The notes under the pieces were generated by a model. The model made no database searches and was not told where the DNA came from. It saw nothing but the letters and a program-made list of their open reading frames with translations. Positions 25,701 through 37,700 of a DNA stretch of 64,000 nt are shown here, piece after piece. The stretch lies in the NCBI GenBank assembly GCA_016760335.1, contig CM028674.1, positions 10,062,001 to 10,126,000 of the forward strand, written 5' to 3'. Each line of letters begins with the position of its first letter. The first letter of the stretch is position 1. A program made the position numbers and the translations under genes. This DNA is from Gastrodia elata (taxonomy: Eukaryota; Streptophyta; Magnoliopsida; Asparagales; Orchidaceae).

Positions 25701-28700
25701 AAAGGCTTGGGTAAGGGTTTTCAAACCCTAAAACTTTGTAATCTCTTCTCCAATACTGAAATCTTCTATGCTTTTCTCCTCGTGGACGTAGGTGTTTGCG
25801 CCGAACCATGTAAATTTCTTGTCTTGTGCTGTGACTGTGCTTGCATGTGATTTATCTTTGCTTTATTTTGATATTTGCTCAACATATATATTGTTTGTTT
25901 CGCATTGATTGAATCCTAAGATCCCAAAAAGTGGTATCAGGGCAAAATTGGTTGTGCTTGATTGTTAGGGTTTGTTACAAGATGTGTATTCTTTGTGGTT
26001 GAGTTTTATAAAGCAAAGGAAAACATGGGAAATATAGTAGAAGAAGTGGTTGGTACTTCGCCACATCGGTGGCGGAGAGATCTCTCCACCAAGTCATGAC
26101 ACATCCAACGAAGATTGATGTGGTCAACTTTGATAGAAAGAACAATTTCGGTATGTGAAGGTGTGAGGTGAAGGATGCACTATGTGCACTAAATCTAGAA
26201 GATGTTCTTGATGGCGAATAAAATCATGAAGAAATTTCGAAGAGGGATTGGATCAAAATTAATCGTAGTGCATGTGGTTTGATTCAAAATTGTTTAACCT
26301 AGGATATCAAGTATATAGTGTGATGGAGACTTCGGCATGGAAGCTATGGAAAATTCTAGAGAGCAACTACCTGATGAAGAGTGTGGAGAATCAACTCCAC
26401 ATGAAAATGCGGCTCTATCAGTTCCAGATGAGAAGGATAATTTTCATAGATGAGCACCTTAACGAGTTCACAAAGTTATTGACGAATTTGTTAAATCTGG
26501 ATGAAATTGTGGAGGATAAAGACAAGGCTATGCTCTTATTGAATTCATTGCCATGTGAGTTTGAGAACTTTACCATGACATTAATTCATGGGAAGGATGC
26601 CTTGAGCTGTGGTTGTGCTTGCATGTGATTTGTCTTTGCTTTATTTTGATATTTGCTCAACATATATATTATTTGTTTCGTATTGATTAAACCTTAAGAT
26701 CCCAACAAATGGTATCAGGGTGAGGTTGGTTGTGCTTGATTGTTAGGGTTTGTTACAAGATGTGTATTCTTTGTGGTTGAGTTTTATAAAGCAAAGGAAA
26801 ATATGGGAGATATAGTAGAAGAAGTGGTTGGTACTTTGTCATCATCAGTGGTGGAGAGATATCTTCACCAAGTCGTGACACATCCAACGAAGATTGATGT
26901 GGTCAAGTTCGATGGAAAGAACAATATTGGTATGTGGAGGTGCGAGGGTGACGGATGCACTGTGCACTAAATCTGGAAGATATTCTTGATGGTGAAGAAA
27001 AACTTGAAGAAATTTCGAAGAGGGATTGGATCAAAATTAATCGTAGTGCATGCGGTTTGATTCAAAATTGTTTAACACAGGATATCAAGTATGTAGTGAT
27101 GACAGAGACTTCAGCATAGAAGCTATGGACATTTCTAGAGAGCAAGTTCCTGACGAAGAGTGTGGAGAATCGACTCCACATGAAAATGCGGCTCTATCGG
27201 TTCCAGATGAGAAGGAGAATTTTCATAGATGAGCACCTTAAAAAGTTCACAAAGTTATTTACGGTTTTGCTAAATCTGGATGAAACTGTGGAAGATAAAG
27301 ACAATGCTCTGCTCTTGTGGAATTCATTGCCATATGAGTTTAAGAATTTTACCATGACATTGATTCATGGGAAGGATGCCTTGAGATATGAGGAGGTGAT
27401 TGCGGCCTTTGTGACTATGAGTTCCGGAGAAGAGAGATAAAGAGTACCAAATCAGATATGATAGAGGCTCTTACACTCCAGAGAGGAAGATCAAAAAAGA
27501 AGAAGCAATGGCCAAAGAATATTGATTTCCAGAAGAAAGTTTAGAGGTCGTAGCATTGGGCGCAACCAGCGCGCGTTCTGTTTGGAGACAGAACACTGAA
27601 AGAAAGATTGTCCAAAGTTGAAAGAAAAGCAGCAGGCAAGTAAATCTTCCAAGGCAAAGGCTAATGTGATTCATAATGTGATGGAGGGTTCAGACGCGGA
27701 TGTATCTTTTTTTATTGTTTTTATGGGTCTAATAGTTGACAATTCCAGTTGGATTATGGATACAGATATAACGTATCACATATGTTCTCAAAATGATTGG
27801 TTTTGTTTGTATAGAGAAATGAACAGTGGTGCAGTCACAATGGGGAATGATGTTACATGCCAGATTGCAGGAGTTGGAAGTGTGTTGATTATGACATATG
27901 CAGGGACAATTCAAGAACTAAAAAAAGTCGGACATAATTTGAAATATTGAGAGGAAGTGATTGAACATAATTTATGATGTGATTTTAGTATTTTACAAAC
28001 TTAATTTGGTTTTATACTAGGTATATTAATTATAGAGACTACACATTTATTTAGAATTTTGATGGAGAATTTACAAATAGAGTAATATCTTAATTTGATT
28101 TTTATTAGTTTAAAAAAGCATATGAAAATATACCAAGATATGTTCTAATGTGAGTATTGGCAAGAAAAAGGATATGTGGCCTATATAAAGTTATTAAATA
28201 AGTGTATAATGTGAAATTATATTTTGCACTCAAGTGAATTTGTTTAGTAATTTTATAATTTAATAGGATTGCATCAAGTTTTTGCTCTTTTCCATGCTCT
28301 TTTGCATTAGTTATGAGCATTTTATTGAGCACATCCAAGAGAAAGCGCTTGGTGCATTATGTTTGCAGTATATTTTGTATTGATAAAATTAGAAATGGGG
28401 CTGAAACTAAACTTGTTTCTTGAGAACTATCATAGAAACTTAAGGATTCTATGTTAGCAGATTCAAAACATATTATTTGGAGTGCAAGTTTAATCATTAG
28501 TTATCATAAAAATGATGATATAGTAATTGAAGAGGATAATTATCAAGAGTGGTTTAATCATACAAAATAATGGTAATAGAGGGTGACATGATTAATTAGA
28601 ACCAAGATGGTTTGATGAAGTGGAGGTGTGATTAAAAATTCTACTCAAACTTAAGAAAGGTTTATTGATAAGCTATAAGACTAGCTATATAGTGCAAAAT

Positions 28701-31700
28701 GTTGACCGCTAAAGCAGAAGCATTTTGATAAAATGATGAGTGGATGAGTGGGGTATACACGAAAGAATTTGATGAAAAATGAGTTGATTAGGATCAAGGT
28801 TGGTGAGGCCTCAATTGAAGATAAATTCGAGGGCCACCTTATATGGATTGGACATATTACAACTAGACCATTAAATGATTTTATAGGAAGATTAAGTTTA
28901 TGAATTTTACCCATGCCAAAAAGGAAGGGGAAGATCAAAAAGGCATGGCAAGGAATAATTTGGAAGTATATTAAACACTTGGAGCCTAGGAAGGGGTTGC
29001 TATTTGTTCATGCACAATGGAGATTGAGGATTCATGTAGCTGATCCCACTTGGTGAGAAAAATTGTGTTAATGTTTTTGTTTATTCATAGACAATTTGAA
29101 TTCAAAATGAAAGAATGGTAGACCACCAATAAAACAAATAAATTATTGCAGGAGAGAGATTACAGTGTCTAGGAGAACCTTTTATTTTAACGATCAACTA
29201 TTACGGTCTAGGAGAGAGCGTACAGTGTCAAATGAAAGAATTTTTAAAATTCCTCAAAATACAATTTACTTAAACCTTTTATTTAACGATCAACTATTGC
29301 AGGAGGAAACATTTTCTTGATTGGAACTGTGCATTTTCGTTCCAGTTTTAAGCTTTAGAATATGGATGTCTTGTCCATTTTGTCAATTAGTAACTATGAT
29401 TCTCTTTTAGGGCATTGAAGGCTGTAAATGCGCCTTTGTTGTAAATTAGATTCCAATAACTAAACTTTTGAGGAATTTTTAATTTTCTTAAGCTTTATTT
29501 GCACATTCTATTTAAACTTTCAATATATTTTCTTTTTGCTAGTATGTCTCTACTATTTATTCTCATGATTTTCTTGATATGACCAAACTTCGTTGGCATA
29601 AATTCCTAGATGATTGCTGTCCTCTCGTCTCAGGTAGACTAGATGAACGTCCTATTAACTTTTATCCATAGTTAGCATAATTTTTTATTTATGCCCGAGT
29701 GGTTTATTATACCTATTCCAAACAAACCGTCAGTCTTTTATTTTATATTATTTTGATGTAATTAATTTCTTCTTGTAAAAGGTTCTTCCAAAATTTTTTT
29801 TTCCTTACCTTCAACTGAGTACATGGTGAGATGTTATCTTATTAACTATTACATGCTTAAATAGGCAATTATTTATAGTGGCGTACGAGTACTAGCCATG
29901 AAATTATGTTTAATACCAATTATTGTACTCATATTTGAAACACAATGTATGTGAATCTATAGGTTTGCATCAAAGGTGAATATAAGAAAAACTATGTAAG
30001 GGTGAATCTAAACAGTGTTTTTAATCAAGAGAACATTTTTCTATTTTAAAATTTTAATAATTTTTATCTTATAATATGAAGCCATACTATAGTAGTGCTT
30101 AATTATATCATACATCAAAAGATCAATAATCTTCATGCTTTTCAAAGTAATGAGCCCAAATGATGCTCTATGATAGCTACTATTCACTATAAGCTTCTAA
30201 AATTGGCATATTAGACATGTTAGTGCTCGAATATCATTAACGGTGAATTAAGTATGTAAAATATTATAAATTCTTTATTAAGAACTAATTAACATTTATG
30301 GTAACGAGCAAATTGAAACGACGAATGACTTGTGAAGAAAATTATATTCATTTAAATATGTCAATAAATGTAAAAGTTATATTTACATATGAATATTGGT
30401 GAAATAAGTACATTGATAAAATAATAAATATAAATCATTCATTTAATTTTGTGCAAAATTTATGAAGCAAATTAAATGCACAATAAGCTAGATTAAATTC
30501 AATGTCTTTTATTCACTGGGATTTCTACTTGTTCGGGCATTAACATTGTGAGGAAACTCAGTCACAATTTTGGACAACATATGAAACCATGTGAACTGAC
30601 CCTCCTCAAGGTAGTAGCACATGCGTTCTTATCACTCCATGATCAAGCAATTCCCAATCCTAATTAATCTATATAGATGTGAAATAATGTCTTCATTATA
30701 GAATTGAAAATGAAATCTAACAATTTATTATAAGACATTAAATAATGGCAATTTTAATAGTTATAATATTTTATGCACCTGAGAACAACAACAACAACAA
30801 CCTAGTAAAGTGGGATGCTTCTAAGCTCACACAAAATCTCATTTTTTAAGAGATGGTGAGAGAGGGAAAGATGATGGCTTCGCTATAACATATTGGTCCA
30901 ACATATTCCACAAACTTACCAGATGAATTTAGGGCACAAAGGTAGAGAACCCAAGAGAAAAAATGATGATATTTGATTGGGGCTTCTAGGATTCAATCCT
31001 TGATTTAGGAAGCTTCCCATAGTTTAGATGAAACTCTAGGTAACAAAAGTAGGTATTAGAAGGAAATTAGATGTGAGGAGAACCAATGTTTAGGGTTGCT
31101 AATTTGGAGGTTTGAACTTAATGAGACACGACTGTTCAGGGATTTCAGGAGCTAGATGTGATGACCCAGTGTTCGGGTTAGCTATCTTGCTCTAACACTG
31201 GATGCCACTATAGTACTTAATATTGGATATCAGTATATACTAATCCACTATTAAACATTACTACATGCAAAGGATCTATAAGTAAGAGTAAACAAACATA
31301 GATGCATTTTTAAGTAATGTTAATAAAGCATTCATTTCATTACAAATTATCTAGAATAAAATAAAAGGAAATATTCAATTTAAAGTCTAATAAATATTAT
31401 ACACTTAAATTATTACATAAATGTTTATAAATAGATAAAAATCACTCTTCTTCTTATTACCTCGTATTTAATTATATTTGTTATTATGTAATATTTATGA
31501 TCAATTGGATAAGGCTTCAAAGCGCAGCAGCATTTAATGGGAATGCTAAGTAAAGTAAGTAGTGATATCCATTTGTTGTCTAATTTTAACTATATACTTT
31601 AATGATTGTGGTTAATTGAACCCCCAATTGACTTAAGACATTGATCTTAAGTCAATTGTTGGATACTTATATACATAAAAGTATGGCTTTATAATTTGAA

Positions 31701-34700
31701 AATAATTTATAATAATATACAAACTTAAGACTCTCTAACCTAATATTAAGGTCACCATCCTCAACTTCATCAATTTTCATTCCTTAAGCTCCTAAGACAA
31801 AATATACTATCTTAATAATCTAACCTAAAGTTTAGATTTAATCTACCTCAAGAATTCCTATAGCTGAGCCTCACAGGTGCTTATTCTATGCTAAACTCAC
31901 TTCAATCAACAAGACATTACCAACATCTAGACATTTGCCCAAGAATCCCCATACAAAAACCTAATAACCTAAAATCATAATTCCTAACAATTCATATTTA
32001 AAGGTCTAAATTGTTACTGATCTAACCACTAGCTAATATTACATATTTCATCAAAAATATATTTTCGGTACAAATATACATATTTCAAGGACCTGACTTT
32101 CCCAAACATCCCCTCTTTCCAATCCTCCTTAATTTCTCTAAGGGTTCATCATTATTGCTCTCTCACCTATGATGATTTAGTTGATATGTAGATGCTCAAG
32201 CTACTCTACTCTAAGGTTTGAGATTACCTTCATGACAATATTCTCAAAAATTCAAAATCAACAAGTGTGTTGGCTCCTAAATATCACATTCTAAATTTGC
32301 TATCCAATTTTAGATGAAATCAATTACATAATACTCTCTATCACATAATAGAAACTAAAACAGAGAGTATGTTCAATTTGAAATTAAATTGAGCATTTTA
32401 GGGTTTTGATCTAATTATTGGAAATACCAAAAATATGATTTTGTAAATATATTTCAAATTGTAATTTAAATATCACCATAATTTTCTACATAATTTTCTG
32501 AGCACTTTTAGATATAATTTCAATATATTATGAACACTAATTACACAGATATATAATATTTAAGATTTTGATTAAATAGATTAATAATTCCATAAATTAA
32601 TTAGTTCCTAATAAGTTTTCCCCCACTGTTTCCTTAGCCTGCGTGCGTGCGGTCCTGTGATCATTCGCATCGCACTCGGCACTCGGGCAGGCACAAGCGC
32701 TCGGCTCGGCTCGACCTCCTTCGCTGCTGGGGATGTCAGGAGTCGATCCGGAGTTTTGTCATCCTCTTCCTGTTTGACGGTCCTAGGAGACGCGTACACG
32801 CAGGTAGGCGTAACTCCATCGTAACGCCTTAAATACCTTCAATAGGCGCCGATTTCTCCCAGATCGACTCGACTGAGGCCGATCAAGATGCGATACTTAC
32901 ACGCAAGCAATTCGAAGGGCATGGAAACAAGGTACCTGTCAAGCACCTTCTGAAAGTCCTCCTTCTGTCGCTCGAGAAATTCTTCTGCTTGAATTGTTTG
33001 CCTGGGGCACCTTCTATATTCGGTAGCACCTGGGTTCGTTCTTCAGGTAAGCAAACGTATGCGTAGAAGGGGTCTAATCCTTATTTGAGCGAGTAAATCG
33101 ATGGATTTGCCGTCGATTCAGAAAGGTGTTTGCGTCATTCCCGTTTCTGGGAATGACGGTCCAGATTTATGCTGGACCGTCCGATCCTTTCTGAGGATCA
33201 GCGGCTGATCTTCTAACGGGTTTATCACTTAATTATATTTTTAATTAGTTAGTTAGTAATACACTTTAAGTGAAAGGAAAGGCATCAACCAAACCTCCTT
33301 CAAATCTTCTCAAACTATTGCCATTAAATAATTTTGACGGTTACATTTTTTTTTTTTAACTACTAGGGGTTGTTACATTAGATACGTTCCTTGGAGTTAA
33401 GGCAACATTTTTCAGATTCAATTGATTAAAATAATTCACATGCTCAATTGCGAGCTTAATTAACTCATGTAAATGCAATTAATGGTCAATTAAGGTTCGA
33501 CGAATTCTCAAGTATCTAACGGTTCAATTGGAATGAAACAAACCGATTTGGTGGCGAAATGATGAAACTCTAAATTTGGTTTGAATTAGGGAATTCATCT
33601 ATGTAGTTAATGAAAGAGATGATACTGTAGCATCGGACCTGAGGCATGGGTTGGTTTGTCCGGTTAACGAAAAATGGTTGGAAGATTTTTAATCATCGAT
33701 TTTGTATCTATTTAAATTTTATGACAGTGATTAACTCTGCAGCTTTAAATAATCATGCGTGCCATTGGATGCACGACCCACATTCTGGATATGATCCAAC
33801 AATACTATTTCAATTCCACATTTCGTCGTTATCCATCGATTTAGGAACCACTGGATCAACATGTATTTAGGAACGAATCCAATAGTTCATATTTGCTTCA
33901 CGATTATGTTGTTCTCTTGCAGCACATGTTTGATCGTTGATCAAATGGTTTGAATCATTCTCGAGGTTAATAAGTTGAATTTTTTAGATTCTTAATAAAC
34001 TAATATATTAATATTTATTATAAATTCATTTAGAAAATACAAATTGTATTTTTTAACAAAATAGTTCAAAATTAATGAAAATTTACCATAATGTTAAAAA
34101 ATACACAGATTTTAAAAGTATTTATTTTATATTATTTTTTGAAAGTAGAATTTTCAATAATTTATTAAAAATAATTTAATAATAAAATATATCAAAATTT
34201 CACAAAAGATAATTAATTTTATAAAAATTGGCATATTTTAATAGATTTTCAAACATTTGAGAAATAGTTTAAAAGTATATTTCTCTAAAATTATTTGAAT
34301 ATTTTGTTTATATTTCAAATGTTTATAATTTTGACAACATAAGAATGTTATAGATTCTCATGTGTCATTCTTGATATCATAAATATTAAAAATTGCTATA
34401 GGGGATTAGTAAATATTTGTAAGCTTATTAGTGGTGTGACTAAAAGATTTAGGCTTACTAAGATAAAATTAGGCTTTCCATTAGGGTAGCTAACATTTAT
34501 AACAACTATTTTTTATAAATGTGCATGTTGGTATACTAAGTTATATTGCAGTTATTTTTGATATAAACTAATCATTGACAAAGTAATCTAATAAAATAGT
34601 ATTAACTAAGGGGCTGTTTGGTTCACCGACATTTGAAAAGTTATTAAGATAGCATGTTATTCATATAACAGGGGCTGTTTGGTTCAGTGTTATTTAAATA

Positions 34701-37700
34701 ACAGATGTCAGTGTTATTCAGATATATGCTATTTGGTTTAGTGTCATTCATGTTATATTACACATGAGGTAAGAATACCCTAAAAAAATGGTCTAGACAT
34801 AGGGTTTTGACTTTCTTTTTCTTTGAAGCAGCAGCGACAACATTTTTTCAATTAAAACATCAATAGAATTCATCATTTTAAATTTAAAATGGTATAGGCT
34901 TAGGCTTTTGGCTTTCTTTTTTAAAACACTAACAAGTATGCTACATGCTTAAAAAAGTTATGCTTTTCTTGTTCTTCTTTAAAACTATCTTCAATCTGTA
35001 AGATATTTTTTTCTAAGAAAAATCAGAATTGAGATTATATTTAAGAACATGAGAAACAATCAAGGAGGTAAATTCACAGAGCATGAATGAGAGACAAGTG
35101 ATACCTCTCTAGATCGCTGTAAAATTGGTACAAAAACTGGGTGTAATTGGACAAAAGGAGTGAATTCACCGTCTTCTGACGAATAATCTTCGATTCGTAA
35201 TGAGATCGACGCCTTTTGTGGTTCAACTGCCTGGAATCAGATTCCACACTTTCCGAACCATCAAGAATTCCTATAACCTCGACGAAGGCAACGAAGAAGG
35301 CAGCGATCTCGGCGAGCGGCGAGAGGGAGTCGGGCGACCTCTGCGACCTTCTGTCGCCTGGCAGCACGGCGGCAACAATGGCCGCAGCGTTGGCAGACGA
35401 AGCAAGGCGAGCGCGCACGACAGCGACGGCGGAAGCGATCTCGGCGAGCTCTACGTCGTGATCTCCAGGAGTCTCACGAAGTACCCTACCTCTCCCAATA
35501 GATTGTCCGTAATGCTATCTGAATGTTGGTTGAAATTGACCGACATTCAGATAGCATTATACGATGACATTTATGTAATTTTTGAGATGTCATTAATTAG
35601 ATAACATCAAACCAAACAGCTCCTATCTTAACAATAGTTTTAAATAACATAGCATTGCACTAGATGTCAGCAAACCAAACAGCCCCAGCCCCTAAGTTTG
35701 ATGGAACATCTTATTCCTAAATTAGTTTCTTAGTGCTTTGTTATATTTTACTCAAAAATTTTAAATCTTTCTTTAATATCAATTGTGATAATTGTATGAT
35801 CATATTAAAACAATAATGAACAAAATAAAAAATAAAATTTCATTAATCAAATATATTATTCCAAGTGCATTTGCCAAATCCTTTTATAATATAGATCGTA
35901 CTATAGGTGTCTGTTGTTACATTATATAACTTAAGACTAATATTTTTCCTATTTCTTGATGTAATTAGTCTAGATGGTGTTCCCTTGATAGCTATTGCCC
36001 CCTATAAGCTCTCGAAATCGACATGTTAGACATGCTAGTGTTCGAATATTATAAGCTCTCGAAAAGAATGTACTTTTATAATTTTTATATGACGTGTTTT
36101 ATTAAATTGAGAAACTCTGCGTTATGGAGTTTAAGTCAAAGTAATTTGTTTATAGGCTTGGTGCAAGTTTTTCAAGTGCTTTTTAGTTAAGTAACTTTTG
36201 CAAAAAGTTGGATTGCCTTCATTACAAGAATTATGGACGTGGGGACATGGATTTGAGGAAATATTTTGATTTTATAGCAAAATAATTAACTGCAATTTCC
36301 ATTTTTATTCAAATCCTTGTATAATAAAATATCATCTATATTAAACAAAACGTTATTGTGCATGCCAATATGCAAATCAATATATTATGCATTATGTCTA
36401 ATTTATTTTCTGAATTTGAAAGGATCACATGGCATGAAATGTATGTTCTTATATTGCGATGAGGCTTAATGCACTGATCTTATTAGCATATAATCACCAG
36501 TATCAAACTCTCTAGCAGTTCTATTTTTATTTGTAACTTCAAAATTTTTGTAATTTGTACCTCGATTTATTTTTAGTAGTATCATATAGTGCACGAAAGT
36601 CACCTGCAAAAACGTATATGTTGAAAAAAAAGTGCATATTGTGGCAAATGAAGTAGACCAATAGGTTTCTTTCTGTTGCATCCACACACTATCTCGAATG
36701 CTATTGTATAGTAGTCATAGAAATTTTGCTATGCGTAAATTCTATAGTGGAAAGATGTAAGCTATATATTCTCACTATACAACGTAAAGTGTATACAATG
36801 GACAAGAAATGAATCTCACATCTCTGGTTAATGCAATAGTTTTAGACCATGATAATGAACTATCTCGATGGTGAACAAATTAACAACAATGTAGGAACAT
36901 CGTGTCTCTTAATTAGATTAATGTGTATATGGATTATGACGCTAAAAGCCAAAACAATTGTTCATATTTTGCTCGTGTTCATGACATAAATACTATCAAG
37001 TTCTTGGGAGTCGGGTAACTTTAGAATAAAATACATGGGGATTTTAAAGGGAACAAAAAGAAAATAGAGCCAAACCGAGGTGATGATCCGATTTATATCT
37101 TTGCGAAGTGATGGATAATACAGAAAAAATATACAGAAATTCCCCGTTATCAAGACGAACTGGTCTCAAAAATCCCTGATACTAATGCTATGCACCTGCA
37201 CATACAAACTCCGAGCTCAGCAAAAAATTAGGGAGATGCAGACCACCATGCAGTTTGCAGCTCCATAAGTGTTCACCAAGTATCTGTCCCGCTAAGAATC
37301 AAGTGATGCATGTTCTCCAAGAATAGTGATGTTTATATTTTCTGTATTCCAATAAAGTTGACTCAGTATTTATCTATTAGTTCTCCACCACACTTGGATT
37401 CTGTTTATTTTTATGTAATGAATTGGACCATTGTCCTCAGAACACTTCCAAAAATAAGTGATGGCTAATAAAATAATTATCAAGGGGCTGTTTGGTTCAA
37501 TGTTATTTGAAAAGTTATTAAGATAGCATGTTATTCAGATAACAGTATTATTCAGATAACAGTGGTTGTTTAATTCAGTGTTATTTAAATAACAGATGTT
37601 AGTGTTATTCAGATATATGCTGTTTGGTTCAATGTCATTCATGTTATATTACACATGAGATAAGAATACTCCCTAAATAAGATTTTCATTTCATAAAAAA

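Noticed and set aside
35074..35604. Three overlapping frames of 81-134 codons inside Harbinger-like copy 1
   Set aside because: Overlap on both strands, no transposase motif, repetitive GC-rich composition; treated as cargo or filler.
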